Below the pieces are notes generated by a model. The model did no database searches and had not been told where the DNA came from. It saw only the letters and a program-made list of their open reading frames with translations. From Hyposmocoma kahamanoa (Eukaryota > Arthropoda > Insecta > Lepidoptera > Cosmopterigidae), in contig NW_020654080.1 in assembly GCF_003589595.1 (NCBI RefSeq), positions 10,746,698 to 10,810,697 of the forward strand: 64,000 bases of DNA, written 5' to 3'. Positions 49,481-60,206 of the stretch are shown in pieces (the stretch's first letter is position 1; each line of letters starts with the position of its first letter). The position numbers and the translations under genes were made by a program.

Positions 49481-52384
49481 TTGGGAATGTTTTATGTCAT
49501 ATGGGAACATACGGGAATATCATATAAGATTTTGAATTTATTATTTTGCATTTTTAAATGGTCAAATATTACGAAAAGTGAATTTGCACAGAAAAAATGT
49601 ACTTAATTTGAGAGTATATTAAAAAAAGAGAAAATTTTGTTATATAAATCTGGACATCTCTACGCATTTTCAATCTTAAAATTTATATTAGAAAGAAATT
49701 TTTAAAAGGTACCAAATAGTGTACACCATATTGTATTTATGCATTGGCATAGAAATAATATCAGTGATTTTGATTTAGGTGAATCTTTAACACTTCCGTT
49801 TTATTTTTGAAATAAATAAAATTACTTAGTAATAGTAATATTCTCGATAATCATAAATCAGATATAATATTAATAATAATATTAATTGTGCATTGAAACT
49901 ATGTGGTTGACATAGAAGTTATTACAGGTGCTGTTATATATTATTGGGCGTCTATAATTATTATGTGAGTGTATATATATATGTTATACATATATGTTAA
50001 AGTTGTCAGCGGATAGTTTTGTTTTAAGGAACTGAGAATGCCTAGTAATAAGTCTTGTTTAATCAAAATTAAATATAAAACTATTTACCAATAATGTAAC
50101 GATGGAATTGCATTATCATTATAATCTAGTTCCATTCAAAATTTTATTAAAATTTGACTCTTCAAAATGAAGCGAATAAACGAAATTGGGATTTTAATAC
50201 AATGTTTTTTCGGCAGTCCTATGATTTCCAACCATTCTTTCTTTCTTTTTTTATTTGTTACCTTTAAAAATAAAAGTAATGAAATAACAAAAACCTCGTA
50301 GTGAATTGTTTTAATAACAGAATATCGATAATATCTATGTTTACAAGAACAACACTATCTCGACATAATCGTTATCAACACTCATCAAAATATATAAACA
50401 AACAGGCAATCTAAAGCAACCAAAGCAAAATTTGGCAAGATTTATTAATAAACTACTTAAATAAGTCTAGCTGCATGAGATATTTGGGCTATTTTTTTTA
50501 AACAAATCAACTCTACGGGTCCCATGGTCACAGCTGACGACTATGGTGCATGCAATCTGCCGATATACGCGATTTAGAACCGAGAAAACGCTTTGTGTTA
50601 ATAATTATAACATTTAATTACTATTCATGCGAATACCTAATTCATTAAAATATTTGGCGAAACGTTGGTTTTGACATTTGATGTACTTCCCTTTGACAAC
50701 CGTCTCCGTACTCCAAAAATGGTGAAAGCGCTAGAGGATCTAAGTGAAATCCACACAGTTGGCATTTAATTAAAATGATGTTACGTATTTTCGAATTGGC
50801 ACATACCAATGTAATGCTATATCTTTGCGGTTTCGACGGTACACATTAGTTGAACAAAGACAATAACACGTTTATGTTGTCAGCGTCGAAATGCATCATA
50901 TACTTATAATATTTATATATGTCAATGTAACGTTTCCTTTGGTTACCATTGTCAAAGGTGGTGGGTTAAAATGACCGGCATCTCATCTACCTATTGCGGC
51001 CGTGGGGGGTTAAAATGACAGGCACGGCGCACCTAATTTTGCGATGCTCGTTCACACCGCAGATGGCAAACGCTGCGTATTTAGCCATATAACATGACCG
51101 GCGTGGCCCTGATGAACTGTGGTTGCCACTTGGTTTTTAGGATTTTGATGGCGTACATACTTTTCTAGAGCAAGAAGAAAAAGTATATATATTTCGAGTA
51201 AAAAAAATTTACTTTAATTTCAAATTTGATTTAAAAGTTACAAACTAAGCAAAAAAATGGTTAATGTGAAATGTTAATCACAAATGAAAGATGTACGTCA
51301 GTTTTAGGTAAACATCGATCGAACATTACGTGTACATACTCTGCCCGGGTTAAACTGCCCGGCTCTAAATATAATCCCAAACTAGAGCCAAATAATCAAA
51401 ATTCGCGAAAAAAATTATATACGTACACAAGTGAGACAAAAAACAGTCATGTAAGCGAATGTCATATTTTGAAAATTCTAGCTGGCGACGAGCGTGTTAA
51501 ACGCTTTTTAGTTTGAAGTTTAAAAAATCGTTCAGAAAAACGCATTGATCTACCGAAAAACGTTTAAGCGCATAGACTTTTATTGTTACAAATTTTGCAA
51601 AGTTGTGTTAATAGCGAAAAGCAAGAGTAGAACACTAAAAGGTTTTAAGTTCAGTAAATTTATTTGTAAAACACGAATTTTATTTTTATTATTCACATTG
51701 ACGAATTAATTTGATTAGGAAACATAATTGGTGAGATTCGAAACTCAGCCACGTTGTAATGCGCTTAAAATAAAAAGCGTGCTTAAGTACTTATTTTAAA
51801 AAGCAAACCTTTTTTAAGTGCTTTTCGTTAAAACGGCCGCCTCTAATTATCATTTATAATGTTCTTCGTTTAGATGTATCTTTTGAAGTTTTATTTAGCA
51901 TGAATATATAAAATAAAATTGTGTTAAAAGCAAGTTAGCGTAAAACGTGATTATAAATGATTAGACAACAGCATAAAAGATATAAGCATATATATAACAG
52001 CATAAACATAGGAACACACGAAAAAAATTGACCTTCGTTTCTGGTCAATTTATAGCGTATTTTTGTAAATAGACTCATTGTGATTAGTATCATTGGTATT
52101 AGCTCTTATAAATAGCGGCTCTTCAGTTGCTATATGAACTTTACTTTCTAAGAACCGATAGCACTAGTTGGTTTTAATGATTTTCTTAGAAAGTATTCGA
52201 AAATGTTTAAACGTCTTTGTATAGGTAATAATTATCAATAATAAAATGAAACGACAACTAATATCATTATAAACAGCGAAACTAAAGAGTTAAAGTTAAG
52301 TTCGTCTGTCACTTGATATTATAAAAATAAAACAACAAAAGTATTTTGCTGCCGCCCCATTCAGATATCTTGTAGGGACATTCA
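49481..52384. other. Gene-free stretch
   Basis: No exon, RNA gene or delimitable transposon. A phrase GGTTAAAATGACCGGCA occurs near 50966 and again slightly changed near 51009. The frame at 51271-51516 has no family resemblance. A right-end fragment of repeat family A lies near 52305-52330. Confidence 0.35.
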
Positions 52385-52389
52385 TATGT

Positions 52390-53034
52390 GGGCCTATGGG
52401 CTATATTTCACCGGGACACCATGGCGGCGCAACCAGTTGCGCCACCGTGGTGTCCGTAAGCTACCAAACTAGACGCCGTGCAGACACCAGAGTCGCCACA
52501 CCACATTGAGACAGTATCAAAATGGACCTCGAAGAGATAGCACTACTGCTGTATGTACGTAGGAAAAGAGAGTACAAGAGAAAAAAGAAACAGTGGTGGG
52601 TTCATCCTTATTTAGCCGATCGCTGTAAGAAAGGACAAATTGATTGTCTACTTTCAATTTCGATAATAAACTTTTCTGTATCGAAATTATCCATCGTATG
52701 CAATGAACAAACAATCTAAATATTAAAATAAGTAGTTTATAAATCAAAACAACAGTGCACGCGTGTTGCTTGCAATGAGGTGGGGGCGTCACTGGCGGCC
52801 GGACTGGCGGCCGAGTGAGTGAGACACCATACAGCGCTATAGTAGTTAGTGGTGGCGCGACCAGCGTGGCGGCGCAACCAGTAACATTCTGTGCACGCGT
52901 CCGAGTTGGTCGCGCCGCCAAATTGGTTGCGCAACCAAATGGACACCAGGTGAGTAACTCTCTATAGAGCTGTATACATTTTGTTGGTAGCGGCGACTGG
53001 TTGCGCCGCCATGGTGTCCCGGTGAAATATAGCC
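52390..53034. mobile_element. PIF/Harbinger-type derivative, ~645 bp, 45-bp inverted ends
   Basis: GGGCTATATTTCACCGGGAC, then ACCATGGCGGCGCAACCAGT, at the left is repeated in reverse complement at the right. The GGCGGCGCAACCAGT motif and its inverse recur several times inside, like subterminal binding sites. Left flank ends CCTAT and right flank starts TATAGG, so a 3-bp TAT duplication is possible. The element keeps the beginning of a Harbinger-like transposase. Confidence 0.7.
52522..52632 (+). pseudogene. Start of a Harbinger transposase, truncated
   Basis: ATG at 52522 opens a frame reading MDLEEIALLLYVRRKREYKR, then KKKQWWVHPYLADRCKKG. The acidic DLEEIALLL start, the Arg/Lys run and the WVHP motif are those of the N-terminus of Harbinger (HARBI1-like) transposases. 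After about 37 codons the similarity stops, and the DDE nuclease domain is absent. The frame itself runs on to 52719 without recognisable content. Confidence 0.65.
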
Positions 53035-53354
53035 CTATAGGTAGACGAAGTGTCCACACGGACATTTTTCTGTGTGTTACATTTGTTTTTAAAATAAATT
53101 TTTTTACGTCTGGATGTAAACTTCTTCTAACTTCACTTAAAATATGTTCTATTTGTAAATTTGGGTGGTACGGATGGCAAGTGACCATGTGGTCAACACA
53201 CGGTAATAATGTTCGCAGACGTTCGTTAGCAGTGAATTCAACATTTTAGTTGTCTGCATTTAGAAAGAGGAAATCAAAAGCTTCGTGCGTGTTAATTACC
53301 ACTAATATAGTCAATAATATGAAATTGAAATCCCTACCGACTTCTAGTGCTAAT

Positions 53355-54216
53355 TAGAGAAGAAAAGGATAGTGATTTGACCGGATACCGGATATCTTGT
53401 CGCCGGATATCTGACCGACAGTCGTAAACATGTCGGGACCGGTTTACAGCGCGCATCGCCGTGATTAATTGATTAGTGAATGATTGCACTTTCACATTGA
53501 CAATTTGATAAAAACGAATAATTTATTGGATGATACAAACAAATACTTACACAACAGTGAAAAAAAATCGCACACTTGGCATTATTTCAATATTAGTGCT
53601 GTTTGTTGTGCCGAATGCAAATTTCCCGCGGTGGAAAAGGAAAAAAGCAATTATATAATTACAACATAATTCGTTGTTAAAAGTATTAGCCTAGCACTTG
53701 ACACGCCCGTTACTATTTTGTTTCAATTTGATTGTGATCTAACTAATCTAAGTCTTGATACCAGATTTGCCAAAAAAACATATTTTTAAATCTATTTACA
53801 CGTTTCATTATTGAATTTACACATTGTTTGAAATTTCACAAAGTTTGCAAGAGTTTATAGTGAAAAACCGATCTCCTATGAAGCTGGTCTCGTTAATGAA
53901 AATAAATATAACCGACTTTTACCACTTAATGCTGAAAAACTGGTCTTCATTCATCAAAGTTATGGCTTTATTGAAATTTGAGTATTAAATTTACAGATAA
54001 CGTTACCTAACTTCATGGTTCTTTCAGTTACACGTTATAAATAGTTTGTCAAATATCCTGTAGTTGATGTTGATCCTATACTACCCTCTTTTATCAAAAC
54101 ATCAATTTATTTGGCGTACTGATTCTGATTTTTTCTCAATTTTCAACATCCGATCCGGCCAGATAGTAAAAATAGGCCGGGTACGGGATAGTTACCGGAT
54201 ATCCCTTTCAACTCTA
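53355..54216 (+). mobile_element. 862-bp hAT derivative with 8-bp TSD
   Basis: The ends begin TAGAG and, inverted, TAGAGTTGAAAGGGATA. Both subterminal regions are rich in GGATACCGGATATC / CCGGATATC motifs. Flanks are GTGCTAAT (53347-53354) and GTCCTAAT (54217-54224), 7 of 8 identical. A frame at 53484-53669 has SHTWHYFNI followed by CCAECK, reminiscent of a BED finger at the start of hAT transposases, but it is too short to prove. Confidence 0.65.
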
Positions 54217-54224
54217 GTCCTAAT

Positions 54225-55790
54225 CCACAGACAATCAAATTATAAATAGACACCGCAAGTATCGCGATCTGTATGAAAACCAAGCGTGCCACATTTCTTA
54301 TACCTCCGATGACATCATAAATTGCTATTTAATGGGAAACCTTCAGCACTAAAGCGACACAACACGTATTTAGAATAATGATTTTTCAAGTATTTGTTGA
54401 TTATAACGAGCCGAAATATAAATATAGTAAAATAATAGGTACAGGGTCAAGAGCACGTCATGGTTGCCACTTAAGATTTAAATCCAACTATATGCCGCTT
54501 ACGATAAGAACGGTCCAAAGTACAAAGTGTCAAGCTTGACGTGCTGTTGACTGCACCAGAATAAGATAATTAAGTTGTTTATTAATGCATGTTTTGAAAA
54601 AAAGTTTCTCCGGCAAAGTAAGAAAAAAACAACAACAAAGTTTATAGAATATTTTATAACATTTCCTAAAGTTTTAAGAATTATAATCCCTTTGATTCCT
54701 AAAGCGATCAGAATTGAAAACTTTGTTGCATCAAGTGAACATACTAATCGTAACATTTGACCAAAAACTTGACGAAGAGGGGCCGTACCACGAAACTGAA
54801 TGCATTATACGAAAGTACTGCTCGTTCGATATTCACGGCCTAATGAAGAAGGATTAGAAGGACCACAAGTGTACCGCACCAAGTAAAATCCATAATGTAT
54901 TACGAATCACGCGGCATACACTCGTTTGCATATTTGTTTTCTCGAAAGTCATTTAAAAAGGGTAATTATTAATTTTAAAATAAATTATGCATATTCTGGT
55001 TACAAAATTACATAACTGTGGAAGGAAACGTCCCTGTTTATTTATTTTCTCACAGCTGTGGTGTTGTTGCAGTTTCTAATGGCACAATTAGGCATTTTTC
55101 GCGTTTCTCGACTGATATTATTTTAACTACGATAACGGCCAGGCGCGTTCTGAGGCGCGTAGCAGCGGCAGCTAACCCTTTATAGCTTACATTGGGCACG
55201 CGAAATAGGTACACTTGCGGCGGCTATTTAGATAATGCCTGTGTCCTAATCCTAATCACAGACTCGAGCAAGGGACAGACTTTTCAACATGATTTCTCAA
55301 CAATACTGGATTTCTTCCTTGCGTTTATTTGCAAACCACCTACTTTAAGCTACTGTGTTAGTTGTAAGTGTGCCGAGTAGCAAAAGGTGTTACGGGCTTA
55401 CAGATTCGAATAGATCACGGCGGAATCAGTAATCCGATTAAATTTACCAGAGATTCTGACTGAGATAGGTATGACGAAAGCGTGCTTGTAAGACCTGCAC
55501 ACTAAACCCCTTCTAAGGCCACGGCAGAGGTAGGTAAGCCAAGCCTTACCAAGTACACGCCCTGTGGTCTTGCAGAGCATTGCGTACATTAGCAAGCCTA
55601 TGTAAATAATGTGATAGTACATCAAGTTTTTTTCTGTAATGTCTTGGTAACTTGTTAACGCGTGTGAACTAGCACATCCGTACGGTTAGCCTGGTCTCTC
55701 ACAATTTTATGTCATGCCAATGACATTTTGAATTAGTTTTTCATACATACATTTTCACGCGATTTAACAGAGGTACACCTGCCGTGATCC
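54225..55790. other. Gene-free stretch
   Basis: No exon or delimitable repeat found on either strand. Short frames at 54499-54760 are shadows of each other over an A/T-rich stretch. Confidence 0.35.
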
Positions 55791-55794
55791 TAAT

Positions 55795-56010
55795 AAAGAA
55801 AAGCTTCAGATGTTTATTCGTCGTAGCAGAAAACAACAAGTTTTCAGTTTGTTACTAAAAATAAATAACTTGCGGAATATTCCTAAATCTGCCGAACTCT
55901 GCTACATTTAATACAACCTTAACATGCTCTGTCGCAATGAAAATGAATAAAAATTAAATCTGCCTAAATGGCAAAAATGTGCCACAAATGGTCACACTGT
56001 TCTCAGTCTC
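55795..56010 (+). repeat. Dispersed repeat shared with 6370-6575
   Basis: Same blocks in the same order as at 6370: GCTTCAGATGTTT, AGCAGAAAACAACAAG, GGAATATTCCTAAATCTGCC and CTACATTTAATAC. It ends where the 13-bp duplication of the neighbouring retroposed copy begins, so the latter inserted at its edge. Confidence 0.65.
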
Positions 56011-56019
56011 AAAGTGACA

Positions 56020-56335
56020 GTGATTCGCTCTGGGCCTTTTGGAGGGAAAAGTGTCGTTTTTATTTTGACTTTCAATTATTTTGTGAAATCTAGTTTAAAG
56101 TGGAATATGATAGTGCTATTGTGCCTTAATCGAAGATTAAAACGCGAAATTATACGAATCTCGAACTAAAATACCCGTATCGGCCCGTTCTAAGGAATCC
56201 CGAGTCAATCCAAGCACGCAAATCAAATTGCCTATCCTCTTTGTGGTGGCCATATTTACAGAAATATAATTAAACGTTTATGTTTTCGGCTGAAGGACTT
56301 TGTTTCCATGGCCAGCAATAATTTAAAAAAAATAA
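56020..56335 (+). mobile_element. Retroposed RNA copy 2, poly(A)-tailed, 13-bp TSD
   Basis: Begins GTGATTCGCTCTGGGCC and ends CCAGCAATAATTT plus an A run. Flanked by identical TCTCAAAGTGACA at 56007-56019 and 56336-56348. Sequence nearly identical to copy 1 over its length apart from a small difference near 56213-56225. Confidence 0.8.
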
Positions 56336-56377
56336 TCTCAAAGTGACATCAAAAAAAGGGCGCCAAGCTTCAAAGTA

Positions 56378-57889
56378 CACACATCAAAAGTGTCTAGGGA
56401 TCAAGTGAATATTTTTGAAATAAAAATTATTTAAGCAATATTTACCAAATCCAGTCTTCCAGGACGACTTCTTACTTTAATGCTTATGTTTTATTTAACC
56501 GCTTACCCCTATATTTAATTAAAATAAACTAAAATTGATGTTTTTGCAAATTGTGGGAAAAAACTCAAATTAACGGCGTCAATTAAATGACAAAAAAATG
56601 GCGAAAATGATGATTTTGCTCATTTTTATTGTAAAGATAAGAAAATTAATAATCTGTATTTCCACCATTAACACGAATCACACAATTACAGCGATTTGGC
56701 ATGCTTAAGATGAGTTCATCAAAATCACTTTGAGGAATGGCCGCCCATGTGTTTTGTAACAAGTCAAAATATTGTTGTAGAATATGTACGGTATGCATAC
56801 TTGGCACAGCTCTTCTTTGAAGCATATCCCATGCGTGCTCAATTGGATTGAGGTCTGGCGATTGAGCAGGCCACGGCAGAACGTTGATACGAGCTTCGGC
56901 AAGAATGCCTGTTACGACTCTAGCCGTGGACGTGCATTGTCATGCATTAGTTGAAATGAATCACCCAACTGGCCTCGCAAAGGGATGATAACATCTGAAA
57001 CAATCCTCTCTGCGTAAACTTGAGCATTGAGGTTACCCCTGATCCAAATGAGATCGGTTCTTCCGCCCATCCAAATACCGGCCCATATCATTATTGTTCC
57101 CCCACCACATGGATAATCTTCCTGACAATATCTCAAACGTTCATGACGTCCAGATGTTCTCCAAACTCGAGTACGTCTTGTATCCGGTCTCATACCGAAG
57201 CGGGATTCATCCGAAAAGCACACATAGCGCCAGTCTTCTTCCTCCCAGTTTCTGTGTTCGCGAGCCCATCGTCGTCGGAACTCTGAGCGGCCTTCGGGAT
57301 CGCAGACCCACTTCACGTAAACGATTTCGGATTGTTTGATCGCTTATTAGCAAGCCTGAGGAGCTGTGGAGCCTCGTAACCAACATCATGGCGGTCATGG
57401 TACGATTCCGTCGAGCAGTATTTTGGATATACCGGTCCTGTCTGCAAGTCGTGATGCGAGATCGTCCTCCATATCGCCCGGCCACGCTGCCCGTCATGCG
57501 ATAGCGCGTCCAGAGGCGACTTATGACGCTCTGTGTAGTGTTAAGAGTGAAAGCCACAGCACGTTACCTGGAACCAGCTTCCAACATTCCGACGGCTCGC
57601 ATCATCACTTCTCGGGTTAAATGATGTCGTCTCTCCATAATAATGTAAATTGTTTCGGTTCCGATGCAGATATTGTAATGATTTTGTCAAAACGCTATAA
57701 CTCATTTTTATACAAAACCACATTGACAATCGATTTTCTTCTTATTATCGAATTTTAAACAATATTCCTTATTTAAATGTTAAAACTCACTAAAAAGTAT
57801 CAATAGCGATACAAAAAAGTTAATATAATTAACCCTAATTGCAGCAATACTCTTAAACGTATTTGATCCCTAGACACTTTTGATGTGTG
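56378..57889 (-). mobile_element. Full-length Tc1-like element, 1512 bp
   Basis: Termini CACACATCAAAAGTGTCTAG, GGATCAA at the left and its exact inverse at the right, flanked by TA (56376-56377 and 57890-57891). The single transposase gene on the minus strand is broken. Confidence 0.88.
56646..57638 (-). pseudogene. Tc1-family (DD34E) transposase with stop and frameshifts
   Basis: Starts at ATG 57638 (MERRHHLTREVMMRAVGML). An in-frame TAA follows about 24 codons in. The paired helix-turn-helix region has TTQSVISRLWTRYRMTGSV and GGRSRITTCRQD. The frame changes near 57300 between the DNA-binding and catalytic parts. Catalytic motifs: VCFSDESRF (first Asp), MHDNARP (second Asp), then, after a further frame change near 56930, SPDLNPIEHAWD with the Glu. 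Allowing for the small gap, 34 residues separate Asp and Glu. It ends NRCNCVIRVNGGNTDY, stop at 56646-56648. At least three lesions. Confidence 0.85.
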
Positions 57890-57994
57890 TAGTTTGCTTT
57901 ATTTTAATTAATTTTGAAAAATTATTTTTAAGCCCTTTTTGATTACAAATTACTGTCGTATTTACATGCACATCCGTTACTACTAATTGGGTAA

Positions 57995-59080
57995 ATGAGT
58001 GTCTCCAGTGACGGCATCGTCCGTCCTGGAAAAAGGAAAAACGATGAGAAGAGTGACTTCGTAGAATCTCCTCCCACGAAAATGGCGGCAAACTTTTCTC
58101 GAACCCATACAGGACTTTTCAGAGATTATAACCACATTTACACCGATAATGATAGAAAAGAGTATACAATCCTACTTTCGTCGAACAATGGCCAAAATAA
58201 CAAAATGGATTTACTCAAAGTAAATAATGTTTTGAAAACTACATCTGGTGTTATCTACGTCAAACAGGTCGGACCTGCACTTGTTAAAGTATTTTTTAAC
58301 AACAAGAAGGACGCTAATAACTTTTTGCTTAACAAAAAGGCACTGGAAAAATTTGAATGGTTAGCAAGAACTCCATACAATAATCTCGAAAGCCAGGGCA
58401 TAATACGAGCACCTGTTGATATTTCTGAAGAGGATTTATTAGAAAACTTGAAGGCTGCAACTGATACCATCGGAGTCAAACATTTCAACCGTAAGATCGC
58501 AGATGACTCCTGGGTTCCAACACCGACAGTCTTAATAACTTTTTTAAGTTCAACAGCGCCTGATCATGTCACGTTCGATCATATTTGGTTTGATGTGAAG
58601 CGGTATATCAAGCCGTTACTTCAATGTTTCACATGCTACAAATTTGGCCACAGCAGAGGGTCCTGCAAAAGTAAGCAAATCTGTTCAATTTGTACAGGAA
58701 ATCACTTCTTCAAAGACTGTGACAACAAAGACACTGTCAAATGTGTAAACTGCAATGGCTCACATACAGCAGTTTCAACACTTTGTCCGCAAAAAGCTGC
58801 AAAAGTTGCTGAAATAAAAAGGAAAATAAAAGGTAATGTAACTTATGCCACAGTTGCTGCAAAAGTTAAAAGTACTTCCGATTTGTATTCTAATCAAATT
58901 CCAAACAAAAGGGCTTTATTTAGTGATGTAATTAACTCCGTTGACATATTGGGTGTTATGATTAAAACTGTAATAGATGTTGTTAAATTACATAATACGA
59001 AAGATACTAGTAGTCCAGATCCTATCTCTGCAAATACTATAAAAGATTTGTTGATTACCAACTTTGCTGCACATAAATAA
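57995..59080 (+). CDS. Non-LTR retrotransposon ORF1 (gag-like, three CCHC knuckles)
   Basis: 361 residues from ATG 57995, intact. It binds the element's RNA to form the retrotransposition particle. The N-terminal half has a lepidopteran gag-like domain (VKVFFNNKKDANNFLLNKKA, APVDISEEDLLENLK, VLITF). Three zinc knuckles follow at residues about 211-266: CFTCYKFGHSRGSC (CX2CX4HX4C), CSICTGNHFFKDC and CVNCNGSHTAVSTLC. Its stop TAA overlaps the ATG of ORF2 (TAATG at 59078-59082), a stop-restart arrangement seen in two-ORF LINEs. With an RNase H in ORF2 this suggests the I/R1-like group rather than jockey. Confidence 0.88.
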   Translation: MSVSSDGIVRPGKRKNDEKSDFVESPPTKMAANFSRTHTGLFRDYNHIYTDNDRKEYTILLSSNNGQNNKMDLLKVNNVLKTTSGVIYVKQVGPALVKVFFNNKKDANNFLLNKKALEKFEWLARTPYNNLESQGIIRAPVDISEEDLLENLKAATDTIGVKHFNRKIADDSWVPTPTVLITFLSSTAPDHVTFDHIWFDVKRYIKPLLQCFTCYKFGHSRGSCKSKQICSICTGNHFFKDCDNKDTVKCVNCNGSHTAVSTLCPQKAAKVAEIKRKIKGNVTYATVAAKVKSTSDLYSNQIPNKRALFSDVINSVDILGVMIKTVIDVVKLHNTKDTSSPDPISANTIKDLLITNFAAHK

Positions 59081-60156
59081 TGGATAGCACTATTGGTGTT
59101 GGACAATTAAATATACTACAGTGGAATTCTCTTAGCATCTTACCCAAATTAGACCAACTCAAAAATTTTGTTTATAGCAGTGATGTAGATATAGATTTGA
59201 TCCTCCTCAATGAGACTTGGCTAAATCTTAATAAAATTTTTAGACTACCTGGTTGTAATATAGTGAGACGTGACTCTGACCATCCACATGGAGGAGTTGC
59301 AGTGGCAGTTAAGGACAAGTATAGCTTCTCCACTATTGCGACATCTTCAGATTATCATTTTCAAAACATATTAATCTCCCTCAAACTTCATGTATTTTCT
59401 GTAGACATATTATGTGTGTATATGCCTCCTCCTCCCAATGGGAAATTTAGAATTCAACAGTTATCAAGTGCATTGAAGAAAATCACTAACAGACATTATT
59501 TAGTTATAGGAGACTTTAATGTTCATCATACTTCATGGGGTTCTAGAAACAATGATCGCAGAGGTAATGGTTTACACTCACTAACAGAGACCCAAAACCT
59601 AGTCTGCTTAAATGATCACACCACCACTACCTTGGCTCCTTTTGGACAGCAAGGTAATGTCTTGGATTTGGTAATTGCTTCGCAGTCGATAAGTTCCAGT
59701 TGTTCATTATCGGTTCTTGATGACCCTCTCAGTAGTAATCACTTCCCGCTTTTATTGAATGTTATTTACAACACCGGCTCCACGGGTGCAGTCACACGAA
59801 CTCAACCCAATTATATATCGCCTCCGATAAATTCTTTATCTGAAATTAATTTTAAAAAGATTGATTGGTCTAAATTTACTGAATTGTGCAATGAAAGATT
59901 TTCTTTTAATCCCAATACAGATCCATTACAAAATTATAACAACTTTGTTTCTAAATTAGTTGACATTTTATGGATATTCCATAAAAAAGTATTTCCTTGC
60001 CACACCAGAAAACGTAAAACTTTACTATGGTGGAATGACATATGTAACCAAGTTGTGCTTAGAGCCAAATTGGCATTGAACTCGTTTAAAAAGTATCCCA
60101 CTATGGAAAATTTCATTTTATTCAAGAACTTTGATGCTAATAAAAAAAAATCCTAA
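59080..60156 (+). pseudogene. Same element, ORF2 part 1: APE-type endonuclease
   Basis: From ATG 59080. The first 230 residues form an apurinic-type endonuclease that nicks the target DNA: ILQWNSLSI, LILLNETWL (catalytic Glu), the VIGDFNVHHTSWGS block (Asp, Asn), and SSNHFPLLLNV (final His). The frame is lost in an A9 run (about 60141-60149). In the next frame the expected continuation ILTEQNILAWANLC is readable, then MTPTKVIWDYIRRF (60207 onward). The loss is most easily a single-base change in the A run. Confidence 0.88.
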
Positions 60157-60206
60157 CAGAGCAAAATATATTAGCATGGGCTAACTTATGCTCCTCTTTT
60201 AATCGA

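Noticed and set aside
45931..50580. ACGTTTCGGGTCC / CCCATGGTCA phrases near 45.93 and 50.52 kb as a functional palindrome
   Set aside because: They look like pieces of one transposon family but are too short and diverged to delimit.
51271..51516. 81-codon frame as a small gene
   Set aside because: Real ATG but no recognisable motif, no splice context and unremarkable composition for a 2.9-kb gene-free stretch.
52517..53188. 223-codon minus-strand frame
   Set aside because: It covers the Harbinger derivative with both inverted ends, starts outside it and has no domain. The plus-strand WVHP frame explains the element.
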